From Berberis thunbergii (taxonomy: Eukaryota > Streptophyta > Magnoliopsida > Ranunculales > Berberidaceae), in contig QNQO01001823.1 of the NCBI GenBank assembly GCA_003290165.1, positions 1 to 64,000 of the forward strand: 64,000 bases of DNA, read 5' to 3'. Within the stretch, counting starts at the first letter, position 1, and each line of letters opens with the position of its first letter. Below the pieces are notes generated by a model. It searched no databases and was not told where the DNA came from. It saw nothing but the letters and a program-made list of their open reading frames with translations. The position numbers were made by a program, and so were the translations under genes. Positions 21,901 through 36,900 of this stretch are shown here, piece by piece.

Positions 21901-24900
21901 TCTACTGCACTCAATTGCAATCTCCAATTCTTCGATTCCTTCAGTCGGGGAGAGGGGTTGCTTTAATTAGAGCACCTTTTCACACCGTACTCAATATGAG
22001 GGTTCTTGATTTTTTGACTAGCATTTTCATTTGATGGTACATCAGGCATTGAATCATCAAGGTCGTTTCTTCCCTCACTCTAAATTAGATACAATACACA
22101 CAAAAATGGTATTTTGCTATATAATTTCTCAGTAATTTGATTTATCTGTTTTTGATGATTAATTTGCTCTTAGATACACAATTACATACTATTTTGAAAC
22201 AATTTGTAAATTAGATTCACTCCCCAGTAAATTTTGACTATCCGAGCATTTTTGTAAATTTTTCTATCTCTCTTGTTAAGCTCTCATCTTCCAGCTTCAA
22301 AAGTAAAAATTTTAAACAATTTTAAGCTTTAGGTTGTTGTTTATGTTCATGAGTTATAAAAAAATAAAATTAATAAAAAGTAAAGTTTGACCATTTCGCT
22401 TTTTGCCATGTCACCGAGTCGCCGTGTCGTGTCCGTGCATTCTTGCTACTAACACATTCATGAATTAGTCTTGTTTGTATATATTGTTTTCTTTGGCCTT
22501 GTGAGCTTCTCATTCAGAGGTCAGTTTTTTTAGCAATGAACATGCTTGGGTGCTTTGCTGATAATAAAAAGTGTCTTTTCCCCTTAAAATTTATTGTTGA
22601 TCCCTCTGCTTTCATGCAAGTTCTTTGGTTGTTCTCTATGCATGTATTGTTCCTTTTCATAGCATGACATGTAGAGGTATTGAATTTTATATTTTGTCAA
22701 AGTCCCCAAATTTTCAGTTGTTGTATGCAAGGTTTTGTAATTGTAATCTGTAAGTTAACCTTATTTGTGGGTGGGTGTTTTTGTTGGTCAGATCAGAGAA
22801 CGGTCCAGCACGATACCAGGATGGATATAGTAAACTTAGGTCATGGACTCATAGTTCATTGGATTTATATAAGGTATCTTTCCAAATGATAGTTACTGGT
22901 TTTTGAGAAAATGCCAGAGAGGTCATGATTTTGTCACGCTATATATCTTGAATCTCGTGACCTTGGGCTAGCATTTTCAATTTGTAACTCCTGATGACCT
23001 GCTCGATCACTTGGTCTCTTTGTAGTTGTATTTCTTAATGGCTTGCTTTCACTGATAAAAAGAAAATCTTAAATCTCGTGCTTGTTTTGGATGACAAAAT
23101 ATATCAAAAGTGTTTGATTGATTTTTTGTTGTAAAATTTGAGAAATAGTTTGAGTATAAAATTATAGAATTTTAAGTGTGCTATTGAAATCAAAATATCA
23201 AATACTCACCTTTTATATGAAAATGCAGCACGAGTTGCTACGTGTGCTTTATCCAGTATTTATCCATTGTTTCATGGATCTTGTAGCCAAGGTTCATACT
23301 CAGGAAGGTACATTTCTGACATTCTTGATTCCTTTCTTCTTTGTATCTACTCATATGATTTTGGATATATTAATTGCATTCGTACTTAACTTTAAGTCTG
23401 TTGAACTCCAGCCCGAGCATTTTTCAATAATTTCCGTGAAGATCATGACATGATGCACTTAAGGGATCTTCAAAAGCTGGAAGGCATTTTGTCTCCCTCA
23501 CATTTGGAGGTCAATTTACATTTGGTCTTAGTTTAATGTTACATATTGCTTGAAGTATTACTTTTTTCATGTTTCTTTACCTATTGCATCTTGCAGGAGA
23601 TGGAGTTTGCTCATTCACTTAGGCAGAGCAAGGTCAACATAAAGATTTGTCAGGTGGTCTATGAATTCTTCTTAATGCATACTTCTTTCTTCCTTTGAGA
23701 TTAATGAGAATGCGTATTAAATTATGTGGGCGAGCAATATAATACAACATCTATCAGATTGGTTATGTTTTGTGTCAGGGATAATGTTGTCAGAAGATAA
23801 ATCTATCTTCCCCAAGTTGTTCACTATTAACATTCAATTATCACTTGATCAGTAAACAATTTGCATTTTCTTTTATTATCGGTCCCTCATCTAAGATTCT
23901 TTATTACATAAAGGGAGTGATGCATTTTTCAAGGTCTCTAGAGGAGTTAGGCAGGGTGATCCCGTGTTCCCTCTTCTTTTCTCCTTAGTTGGAGAAGCCC
24001 TAACGAGGATCGCCCTCACTCAGATGATCCTCGTCAGGGCAGAAGAAGGGATATTCTTATCCTCCAATATGCTGATGACACCATTCTCTTCTTATATCCT
24101 TGTTTTGCCCAATTCAGAGCCATCCACTCAGTTCTCCTCTGGTTTGAAGTTGTATCTGGGCTTGCAATCAATTTCCACAAATACACTGTGATCCCTGATG
24201 GAGAGATGCCCAACTTACACTCTTAATTGCTCTGAAAAGCCAACTTCCCACTAGATATTTGGGGATGCCCTTAGGTGAAAATTGCAGAAGTAGACAATCC
24301 TGGGAGCACACCATAGTGAAGATTAAGTCAAGGCTAGCAATTTGGAAGTCAAAGTACATCTCTAAGGCCTTGGCATGCCCCCCCATCTTCTAGGCCCGTT
24401 ACAAGGGAAACAAAAACAAGATTTGCTTTATCGAGTATCAAATGGGAACTGCGGGCGAATAAAACCCCTTTCAAGAGCACCCTCACTAGCATCCTTGTCT
24501 ATGTGATGTCTGTCCTCTCCTCTCCATGCCCTTCTTTGTTGCTAATGGTATCAAGAAGATCAGAGATTTTCTCTGGGGCTCAAATGGGAAGGCCAAACAC
24601 CTTCATCCGATCAACTGTGAGACATTTGCAAACCTAAAGAAATTGGGGGTTTGGGCATAAGAAGGCTTCAGATTTTCATCACACTCTTCTTTCCAAATGG
24701 ATGTGGGGTTTTGGAAAAGAAGAAGGTGCTCTTTGGAGAACAATCATTGCAGATTCAATGCCATTTTCAACACCCCCTTAAGCAACAAGGGCCTATCTCT
24801 CAGTTCTTTGTAGGTATGAACAATAACTCAAGCAGCTGGGACCTTGCTATTAGAAGAGGAACCAAGGATCAGGAAGTTGCTCCCTTACTTCATCTTATTG

Positions 24901-27900
24901 AGCATTGAAAGAGATTAACATCAGTGAAGATGATGATGATTGGGTTGGAAAGATAAGACAGGGAGTTTCTCAGTTGACAACTACAATCATAAACATTTCC
25001 AGGAACAACAATCTTCCTCCAACATTACCCACCTTCCTTCCCCTTTTGGGTGCAATTTTTTTGGATAAAGTCCCAGCCTGATTGATTTTTTTCATTTGGC
25101 CTTTAGCTCATGGGTAGATTTTAACCATTGACACACTGATCAAGAAAGGGTCCCTTGGCCCAACAAATGCTCTCTTTGTTAGGAAACCATTGATCACCTC
25201 TTTTTCCCATGCCCTTTCTCCTATTCCATTTGGGCCAGCATTTGTGCTGATTCTGCAACTCCTTTGCCCTCAGGAGATTCTCTCCTAGGGTTAAAGGTGG
25301 TTGCTCTATCTGAGAGACCTGCATCTGGATCAAAGTTTTGCTAGCTTCCTAGTGGGTAATTTGGAAGGAGAGACAACATAATTTTAAAGACGAGGAAGGG
25401 CATTCTCACTCTAAATAGGTTTATTAAAACCAGTGGGCTCAAATTTGGAACCTTTGAGTTGGTTTTTCACGTTGTCATTTTTTTATTAGGAAAGCATGTT
25501 TACTTTGTAATTTCCTTTTTTGCTTGTAAAGGAGCTTCCCCTTCCCTTGTATTGTGACTTTCTCAGTCACCTTTTTATATGAATGAAATTTGCTTGTTTG
25601 ATTGTGATATGCGAACACGGAAAACAATAAAAGGAAATAAGGCATAATCAAAGTTTTCCAATCCTTTCACTATATTATTAGAACAAATTAAAAAAACAAC
25701 TCTGTTGAGGCTCCAACCTTTATTTTCTTAGTAACTTACAAAGATTGAAATTCTCTCTCGAGACAAATTATCGAGACTGCTTAACAAGCTCTCCCTTAAG
25801 GCTCCAAGCTCTCAAGAACAAACTCTTTTGAGGCTCCAACCTTTGCTATTTTAAGAACTAACAAAGATTCCAATTCTTTCTCGTGAACAAACTATAAGCT
25901 CTCCCACAAGAAACTCTGGAGACTCAAGTACAACTCTCTTGAGAGCTCTATTGAACAAGCTCTGAATCTATATGTCTGTCCTTGAAGTCTTGGGTCCTTG
26001 GATTTCCCAAATTTTCTGGATCTTGGGATGTCTTCAACCTACATACAATGATACTATATAAAGGCTAAACAAGTCCAAACCAAATAAGAAAAATCTAATC
26101 CTAATAAAAAGGTGCTTCCATATCACTGTCCTGGTCTCCCAAGGAGAACTTTCATATTTAACCAAACAAGGGAAACCTTCTCCTAATCAGACATTGTTTC
26201 CATGTTACAGTAGAACTTTTTTGTTTTAACCAAACAAGCAAACCTACTCTTAATAGGAAAGTATTTTCATATTACTTTCTGCTTCCGCAAAGAGAATTTT
26301 TCCTTATTCTAATTTTTAATTTAGGAAACTTTCTATGTCTTAATAGAATAAAGAAACTTAATCAAATAAAAAAATTTTCAACAAGGATACTTTCTTGGTC
26401 TAATTAATTAAGGAAAACTTATCAAAATAGGAAAAGTTCCTTAATTAATCACTAAGCTCCTAACGGAAGACACTCCTGTATTAGATTAAAAAAAATCAAT
26501 TGATAAACTACACTAGTCACTAAAATTTTCAACTCAGGGGAAAGTTAAGATAAGCTTTTGATAAAGAAAAGAGTTAAATTTGACTTTGAGGCCATTTTGA
26601 AAATTATTTGAGTCTAACACCCACATCATTAGACCTATCAGGTCAATCACCTTGACCAACGTAGGTCAAAAAATAGTTCCACCCAAAAAGTCATGTGCGA
26701 GGCCCATGTAAAGTCCACAAAGCCATCAAAATTCGTTTAAGGCAAGGTTTTAAACACAAATCGGTTTAAAACCCCAAGGCAATCTAATGGAAATTAAAAA
26801 AAATTGTTCCTTGTCTTGTCTAGTTATATATCGTCTCCATCGACATAAAGTGTCTCTAAACTATGGGTGCACGGTTTGGTTCAGATGGACTTTTAGTAAA
26901 CTAAATCAACCATGACGTATTCTTAACCGATGAAGCGAACCTAAAGTTGCTTACTATTAATTAACCAAAATCAAAAGCTACCGACAAATAACTGATTTCC
27001 ATTTTATTTAGTTATTATAGTTTTAATTTATATACAATAACTTAGGTTAGGTTATGTTATTCTCGGTTTAAATTTTTTAAGACCGACAATCAAACTGAAA
27101 ATGGCGGTTTTTAATCATGGCAACCGTACATCGACTATTTTGAATACTAAAAAAAATTGGGTTGGTTCGGCTGAGTTCGATCGTTTTTCTGTACACCCTT
27201 ATTTTGAATTTTGAACTCTCCTTCCCTCTTTCTCTTCCCTAATCTCAATCTTTTCCTTATCCAATTTATTTATTTATTTATTTTAATCAATAAAACAAGA
27301 AGTTTTATAAGAAAAGGAAGCTAGTAGGTAGTGGGAGAAGAGCTGCTAGCTACTAGACCAAAAAGCATACATCAAGTATTTCTCTTCTACATTCTACATT
27401 GTCTCTACAATCAAACAGGAAGAGGGAGTCTTTAAAAATGCCCCACACCTTGGATCATTTCACCAATTAACCCTAAAACACCCTATCTCGCTAAAAGTTC
27501 ATTTTGACCAAATATAATTTGCACGTTGCGACAAACAAATCTAATTGCACGTGTTGCAACAACAAAAGCAGTTCTTTGCAGCAATACTACCAATTACCAA
27601 CACCATCAGGATAACATGAACCATCCGTCATTGTGGGTTTACCACAACTCTTATCTAACACTGAAATTAAATTTGAATGCAATAATCTCTCTCAACGTTT
27701 ATCAACTTTTTCTTTTTAATTCTCGCATACAAGTCAGCTGTTACTGGTGGTGGCTTAGGTGCAAACATTTTTGTGTTTATAGGTATTGAGGAATCCATGA
27801 TGATGTGGTGAATTATTGATGATGGTTAGGGATGCAATGAGATAGGGCAGGGTGGATTTATCCATCCTCATCCTAGCATAAATTTACGGGCTAAGAGAGC

Positions 27901-30900
27901 CAGGATAGTGTATGGAAGCATTATGGGCCAAGAGAGCCAAGCTTATGGAGGCAGAGATTGATTCTAATGTTTTGTGGGGTGTGAAAGGGTTAGATTTGAT
28001 ATAATTATTGTTCTGTACCTTGAAGATGGTGTTTGTCATCTGGGGCTTCATTGTAACCTCTTAAGGGGTAGTAAAGAAACATATTAAAAATATATATACT
28101 AGGGCCAGCTCAGGGAAGATTCCCTTTAATTCAGGTAATTTTGCTAACCCTAATGCTGGTATGGAGCTATGTAGTCTCAGGCAATGCTTAGGCACACTGG
28201 GTGGGTTGTAGTTGACCTTACCGCCAAGCGTAGCTCAGCCCTTGCTGATATATTAAAAAGGAAAAAAAAAAAAACTGAAGTCAAAGGCCTATGAGAGAGC
28301 TTTTTTTCACATTAGTTTGTTACCTTTTGCTCAGGGTGTTCGAGACGTCTAGGCGACCGTCCGTGGGAGAGATGGATTGTGGTAGTGGACACAGGAGTGG
28401 GAAAGACATTTTTTATTTATTATTTTTTAATGATTTTAGTTATTTTTGTCCTTTGATCAGTATAAATAAGTTTTCTTGCATAGTGCATTTCAAGTATTTG
28501 CCCCTACACTTTTAAGATATAAGAGTATTTTGGTGCGCAACTTCACTTTAATTTGACCTAACAGGTCTGGTTCTTAAACTCTATTACTTTTGAAAACCAA
28601 GGCCAAAGGTATAGGTTTGTGTGTGTGTGTATGTGTTGGGGGGAGTAAAATGCAAATCATACAGTAATCAAAGAAATCAAAACAAGTGTACAGTAAGAGT
28701 TCGAACTCGCACCAATAACGAAAATACAAAGCAAAGACAAATTATCTGCACTCGATGGAGTGCCAGTCAAACATGAAAGATTCTAATGGAACATTGCTAA
28801 TCATCGGCATGGCTGAACCCCATCACCACGTGTCATCTTTGACAGTTATAGTTTCTTTTCAGTGACTTTGTCATTGTTTCTTTTCAGTGACTTTGTCAGC
28901 ATTTTCCCATAAAGAAATCCTCTTATTCCTTAACTTTTATACAGCCCAGCAATGACATATCATTGTCCAGCCAAAAGGTCAATCCTATGGGATGAGTCGT
29001 CATCATCATCAAAGCCCATTCCCGAGATTTTCGGGGTCGGCTACATGGATTTTGGTTCTTCAAGCAATGCGATTTCCCACATATCCTCGCCTAATCCAAG
29101 CTTTAATCCTTTAGGATGAGTAAAGGAGAAAAGTAGCCTTTTTAACGTTAACTGTTTGAGTTTATCTTGCAAGTGATATCAACAAATGAAATGCATTTTA
29201 CTAGTCTTTACTCAAGTATTGACAAGGCTAAGTTTCTCTTCTTAATCAGTACTCGTACGAGCTTCTGCTGCAATATTTGCACAAAAGTCAGTCCACTACT
29301 ATGCTTGGAATTATCAATGAACATATAAATTTCGAAGGTACTGCTCTATCTGCACTTCTAATGTGATCAATGAAATGTACAATTTGGGTTACTTTCTTGT
29401 CACTAATGGATGTGGTGCATAATCGTTTTCAGTTTTGCCTGGACAGCCGAGCTCAATTTCTGATGATGCGGAGGCTGTTACTCTAGTTGGAAGCAGCCAA
29501 GACACATCGAAGCATATAAATGAGAAAGAAATTCACTGGGGGGTGAGTATTGAAATGTACTTGCAAGTAGCATCTGCCATCATCAGTAAGAACAAGCTGG
29601 CCTTACACTGTCAAAGCATCTTAAAATCTTTTTTTAATTGTATATTGAAATAAATTAATATAAGGATAATAGGGGCTACTCTCCTGACTGAGTACATGTC
29701 GGCTTTAACATTCATCGTAGAGGCATATAGTCTCTTTTTTTTCTTTAATATAGTAAGTAGCATTAAAACCAAACCAAGAACGAAACTACTAGAGGTTGAG
29801 ATATCTTGCATGACAAACAAAAACTAGAACCCCGTCCAAAAACAAAACTACATCTAAATATATGTTGTTAGGGGCGTCAAAAGGTGCCCTTCCTCAGCCA
29901 TACCTCGCTTCAAAACACTTTTTAGCGTGGTGCTCCGTCTCGTGTGGGGCGCTTGAGGCGCCAATATCACCTAAAAAAATAAATAAGTAAATATCATAAA
30001 TTGGCTTAAAATGTTATTTAGTTTATTTAATAACTGAGGAAGTCACTAATCAAAGAAGATTTATTCATTTTGGGGGATGATGGAGACGGAAAGGATGAAA
30101 AAAAATGAAATTAATTTGTGGAATATTGAGAATATTTTACTTATAAGAGGAATAGAGTTAAGGCCTTGGCCTTGCTAAGTCTTAATTTTAGTTTTTTGAC
30201 TTCTTTTTTATGAATATAATTTGTTTTATGTTAAATTTTATGATTTAAATATTGCTAATAAAATAACTATTATTGAATATGGTGGTTTGAGGTTTGAGAC
30301 ATTATGTACTTAGGTTTTTAGACTTATGGCATACATTATTTGTTATGCTTATATGATTTGTTCATGATCTGTTATTGATGTTTGTGTTGAAGGAGATATT
30401 AGAATGAGTTAAGAACTTTAAAAACTCTAGGAAAATGTAAAAATCACCACAAAAATGAAAAAAATGTGATTTTTTCTTTTCTTTCTCTAGCATATTTTTG
30501 TTGTCCAAGGCACCTCTGAGGTGTAGCTTAGGCGCTAGCATACCTCGATAGCACCTTGCGCGCTCCACGCCCCTGACAACATAGATCTAAATCAAGCTCC
30601 AATTCACCATTTAATCATCACAATGAAACCCGATGGGTTCCTTGATGCAGATTTAACTAACCTAAATAAATAGGTTAATTTAACCTAGTCTTAATGACTG
30701 CAAGTGCACAGTGTCTAACTGGTAGACAAGGGCAAGTACATGTCGATTCCACAAGGACTGTGGTTGCAAATTAAATTTCAGAGTTGACTTAAACTAATTT
30801 AAATGGGGGTTACAACAATCAAAATATCTATACTAAAAATCAAATTAAAAAGCAAAATAAAAAGTTTTTAAGAATATGAGAAGGGAAACCAAGGCATTGA

Positions 30901-33900
30901 ATCCACCAATTCAGTTTTTCAAGTTATTTTAATCTAAATTATTATTTTCTAAAGCGAGAAGTTTTAGGGACAAGAATCCCTTGCATCGATGATGTGATCG
31001 TTAAGAACAATTCAATTTTAAAATCCAATGTTACAATTAACTTCAGCATAAATTATAGACTCCTAACATTGAGTGTCTTATTACGGCACACTCAATCACA
31101 AGTCTAATTTATTAAGTTTCAATTCCTAGCATTGAGTGTCTTATTACGGCACACTCAATCACAAGTCTAACTTAACCAATTAAAACTAATGCTTTAAATA
31201 TTAGTAAAGAAAACTCTAACTACCGAGTGGTTTAGATCAAATCCGATATAATCGGTGAAAGTAATTTACTAATACTCAGAAATTAAATGTATTTTGCAGT
31301 TAAGCACATAATAAAATAAAAAGTCAAACTAGAACAAACTCTTGAAACCCAATTGGTTTCATCTTAGCCTTGGCGAAGGTTTTAGCTCTCTATGGTAGCG
31401 GTGGTCACAGCATCAGTGGAATCCATCTCAGCACGAACACGAATCCTGAGAAAATGCTGCAAATGCACTGTGGCTGCTCAGAGATAAATCGGGGGTGCCA
31501 AGAACCGAACTATTTGAAGAACAATTATTTCCCGCCAAAAAAATTGCGCTCCTCTGCACCTTCGTCTCCAGCAAGCAGCGCTGCTTGCGTTGCCTCGTCT
31601 TCGCTCCCTCGTCCTCCAAACGGCTCCAGAATGGTTGTCAACTCTGTTTCTTGGCGGTGATGGCGGCTGGCGATGCTCTGTGGTGGCAGTGATGGCGGCT
31701 CGCAATGCTCTGTGGTGGTTGCGTTGTTGAAGAAGAAGAACATGCAGAGAGATGGGAGAGGACGAGAATGGGCGAGAGAAACAGGGGTGGCTGTGAGGGA
31801 AGAAAACGGGGACTGTTGCGTTGCTCTGTCTTGTGGCAGTGCTCGGTGGTTATGGCATTGACAGGGACGGTGGCGGAGGGACAGATGGTGGATGGTGGTG
31901 GCGGCTGTGGTTGTTGGACGATGGCGAGGTGGTGATGGCGGGATTATCGCACTGCCGGCTCTCCTATCGAGCGAGGATTGCCGACAGGGTGGATTGGTGT
32001 GGTGGCTAGAAAAAAGAGGAGGAAAACACCAGTCGGAAAAGAGAGGAAACCCAAAAATTATGGTTATTGGGTTTTATAGAAAATTAGGGTAATTGTGTTG
32101 GGTTAACTGCACTCCCGTCTCCGCTCGTCAATACCAAATTGCTTATTATCACCTCGAACTCCGCATTAATCCGTTAAGGCTCTGAATCCTAAAAAATACA
32201 AAATTTAAATAATTAATATAAAATAGATTGTCAAAGTGAATAACAAATATAAATTAGGTGGTATTCTGTGTAATAATTAGGTGAATATCATTCCCCCAAA
32301 CACCCTACAAAATTTAAATATATAACTTTTAATATCAAGAATCACATGGTCTACTTCGTGGGCATCCCTTCAAATGACTTGTCATTATGCTCCAACTAAA
32401 TACCTCGATTCTCTACGAGAGGAGGCCCATTACTTTAGTTGGAAAGAATCCATTCAACCCCAATTGACCAAAAGAGGAACTCCAAAACGAGAACGGGCAA
32501 TGGAGTAAATGGTGATCCAGATGCTGATAGACATAAAGAGTAAACATTAACAATAACCCAGCAAATATTACCAATAATACAATCTTTCTACATGGAGTAA
32601 ATCATGGAGAGTACAAGTGCAATCATTCAGGAATAAAAAATACCCATTCTCTTAAATGAATTAAAATATCTGCAACATATCCACTTATCTTTCCAATTTC
32701 AAGATGCGATATGTGACTTTGGGATATATGACTATAAATAGTAGGAAGCCAATATCAGTTAAATTTTTTTGGTATCGAGGATATATCTGAATTACTATAA
32801 CTTCAAATGTCATTAGATAAATGTGGATATCGGGCCAATATCAATCTTTTTTGGCAAGTGGACATAAAAATTACAAAAAATAAAAATTTTGTGGTATTCA
32901 TGGAAGATGAAAGTTATAATCAATAATTTAAATAATTTTGAGACATTTGAGGTGGATGTAAGATATATTACTGAAACTTGAAGGGCCATAATTTAATTGC
33001 TGCTGATACTTGAAACTTTTTTTTCCTTAGATTCAAGGAGGATCTAAGCGCCACAATCAAATACTCTCGTAAATTAATATACAAATGTATTATATCTAAT
33101 ATATGGAACAACATTTGTCACATAAATATAAAATAATTTATTTATTTATTTTTGGAAATCGCAAGTGGCTTGGTGACAAACCCCTCAAACTTTCTCTTCC
33201 CTGTATCTACAATCTCGCCACACTTAACAGGGCAGTGTCAAAGACTTCTCTCTTGCCACTCGATTCAGAATTCAGGGTGACAGTCCCCCAGATCTACTTC
33301 CTGCAATGGGCTGAGATTTGGGCATCCTCCAAATTACTCTTTTGCAACTCAACCACATTGGGGCTGGCTTTAGGAAAGGCTTCTACATGCTTTCTCTTGG
33401 ATCATTTTGAGGGAAAGAAACAAATACTTGCAAGTCTCTTGACAGTTTATGCAGATGTTAAAATCACTGTAACTTGGGCTGTATTTAAGGACACTTCTTT
33501 CTCTTGTATGTATGACTAGGGTGACATGGTTCATAGTATATAGATAGAGATTTGATATGCTGTACACTTTATAGATAGATGATCTGATATTGTATACTTC
33601 TATAGCTTTTGGGCAAGGTTTTTCTCTTCCCTGCCCATTGGCTTTTCTTCTTATCAATACCCAAACACCTGATTTTACTGATAAAAATTATATACACATA
33701 TATCTTTAATATATCCAGATATTTTTAAAATCGCCAATATGAGGCAAAAATACAAAAAAATTTCCAATAAATTCGAACTTATTCATAAGTTCACGCTTGA
33801 TCTTTTCCTTGTTCACTTCAATTTATCACTTATCTACACCTAGTTTGATATATCCATTATATCTTTCCCTTTTAATGTTTGATATCTCTCCTATAACGAT

Positions 33901-36900
33901 GCTTTGAACCAAGGTTTTGAGTTGCCTTTTCTTTCCATGAAGCATAGTTACTATTTATTAGACAGTATTAATTCTAAGAAGACATATCAAGTGACAAGAA
34001 ATGTTGACACTATGAATGATAGAAATTGAACGATGCAAGTCATAGAAAGACCAATGACAAGAAATTTTTTGCTTAGAAGAATGGATGTCTAACAAGGTTT
34101 TTCAAAGATAAATTTGTTTTATGTACAATTCTTTGTCCAAGTATTATCAATAATAATTTGAGTGATGGTTTATTAATACTTCCACATATGCATATACTTA
34201 CCATGTTTTACAATTGTCCTACAGTTACTTGAAGACACTTTAGAAGATCGTCTAGAGAAGGCAGGGACTTTGATGTCGGATTCTGAAAAGGCCGAAGGGG
34301 AAGTAAAAGAGGGGGACTTGGAGGAACCTAAGGTAAATAACTTGTTGTTGTGAAGCTCCAGAATACCACTTTACATATTCTAATTCTTGCCTGTCAGCAA
34401 AATGCATGAATGCTGTTACATCAATTTGGTGATTGATATTGGTTATCTATTCCTTTTTTACTTGGTTTTCAAAACCTTGAGCCCCTTCTTAATTTCATTT
34501 TTGTATGCATTTCATTACTCAGAAGAAATCAACAGATGGTGGGAAACAAGGAACTTCAGTTAAGAAGTCGAAGAAGGACAAGATCGTTGGTACAACAGGA
34601 AAAAGTGTTCGGTCTGAGACAAACACCGTATCTATGGCACCTCGAGTCAAGTCAGAGCTTACATTGCCTGTAATGTATTAATCAGATCCCTTTATTTGGC
34701 ATTAATTTATGGTTATGGTGACATGGCTAATATGGAGTTGTTATTGATAATGCTTCATCCTATTTAAGGACATGAGCAAGAATTTGTTGTGCCAAGACGT
34801 GTTGCATATGCAGCTGTTTAATTAAATTATTTCACAATATCTCAAATTATTTAATTTTTTTTATCATTAGTAGTAAACTAGAACTTAAAAAATGTATCAT
34901 TACATTAGTAGTGATTTGTACATGCCGGAAGCATTCTTTGTCAGTATTGCACCATAAAAAATCCCACGTGTATAGGGAGATATTCATTAATTCTCTTCAG
35001 TAGTCCTTGACACAGCTAAGAAAGCTAGTGTGCTTGTTTTGACTTGTAAAACTCCTGGTTTTGGGAAGTAAATCTAGTCAAAACATATATCCATGGTTAT
35101 TTGTTGACATTGACACTGATGTAATTAATACCATATAAAATTGGTACAATATTCCTGTCTTAAGGTAATATTTATCTTGTATCCTGGTCCAATTTGCCCT
35201 CTATGTCCTATTTATTGGTTGATTGTTTCATCTCAGGCCCACCGAGGTAGAGCAATCCATGCTTGAGGACCTCAGGAATCGTGTACAGTTGGGTAGCACA
35301 ACATTACCATCAGTTTGTTTCTACACATTTATTAACACACATAATAGGTAACATAATTATTACTGAACATTTTCTCATGTAATTTTTTTTTTCTTCGTTA
35401 CTTCTATTCTGATCTTGATGGTTTCTGATTCTTTTAGTTTGAACTGTTCATCAATATCTCATGATGGATCATTGGTTGCTGGTGGATTCTCAGACTCCTC
35501 ATTAAAGGTTCGTTAAGATCTTCCATCTAGAGAATGTTAAGATCTTCCATCTAGAGAATGTTAAAATTTAATGCTAGGGTTGCACTGTGTTGTTTCCAAG
35601 TCAGAGTTTGTTGATATTTTTTCTCGTCTTGTAGATTTGGGACATGGCAAAGATTGGACAACAAACTGACTCTTGTAAGTATTTTTGTTCAGAATTGATG
35701 TTAAATAAAGTCATGGTTACTCTCCCATATTTACAATGCCAATATTCAGAGTTGCATCATCCTTTCTATCCTTGAGCATGTAATGCATTTTATGAATCAA
35801 ACCATGTAGAACACTGTCTACTGCATCTGGAAGTGCGACAAGGATGAAAGTATGTCTGTTAATAGGGAGTTTCTCAGAAGCGGTTGTAGATTTGTGTATC
35901 CTCATTTTCTGCCAGCTATACTTTGTACTACTCATTTGCACTCATCTTAAGCATGAAAGTGATGAAACTAAATATTCTCAATACTTTTCCATGCTTGAAA
36001 CAACTATATGGTATTGCAACTTGCAAGTCAAAAGTTAAATGGGAACTTTGCTGAAACCATCAATTACCTTGCTGCCAAATTGATCGATTTCTATGATTAT
36101 TTCTTGTACACCTCTTGGTTGCTGAGAGGAGAATGCACAAAAGTAAGTTCCGGACTATTAAGAAACTCGTGCTCCCAAAAGAAGATAACAGTTCCACATA
36201 AACAAAACTACAACAAAAACAAACTTGTTTGTTCATGTTCATGTATGATATGTCATTTCCTGGATCTAGTAGAAGCTAATTAGCAATAAACATGGTTCTT
36301 TGTGTGAAGAAAATGTCAGAAGATAAGGACTCATGGTGGCTATAATGAGCATAGAAAAGTCGATATGATGCATATTTCTTATGCTGTTGCAAATTTGGAT
36401 TTCATTGGTTCGTTGCATACTTTTGTCTATTTTATCATTATCAATACCTAGTGCATGATAGGAAAAAAGGCGACATATGGTAGACCCCTCTACAACCATC
36501 TATTTCATTGGGCATATTTTCTTATATTGAACTTTGGTTGCAGCTAATGCGCAGGGAGAGAATGGGACAGTTCCCAATGAGCAGTTGCTAGGTTCAGACA
36601 ATGGACGAAGATCATATACATTGCTCCAGGGTCATGCTGGACCAATTCATTCAGCTACATTTAATCCTCTCGGGGATTTTGTTCTTTCTTCGTCATCAGA
36701 CTCAACCAGTAGGATTTCCTTGTTTCTACATATCACATATTGAAGCTGTTTCCCTCTAAAAATAAAAGGATAAACTTGCATTGATGTGCTGCAGTTCGAT
36801 TATGGAGCACAAAGCTGAATGCAAATCTTGTCTGCTACAAAGGTCATAATTACCCTGTTTGGGATGTCCAGGTAGAAACCTAATCTAGCAATTAATCATC

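Noticed and set aside
31370..32092. Cluster of overlapping ORFs on both strands
   Set aside because: The stretch is GC-rich and low in complexity, frames open in all directions and none shows a domain or splice structure.
33103..33519. 138-codon ORF in TAF5 intron 7
   Set aside because: No recognisable motif, begins in AT-rich repeat-like sequence; not enough to call a gene.
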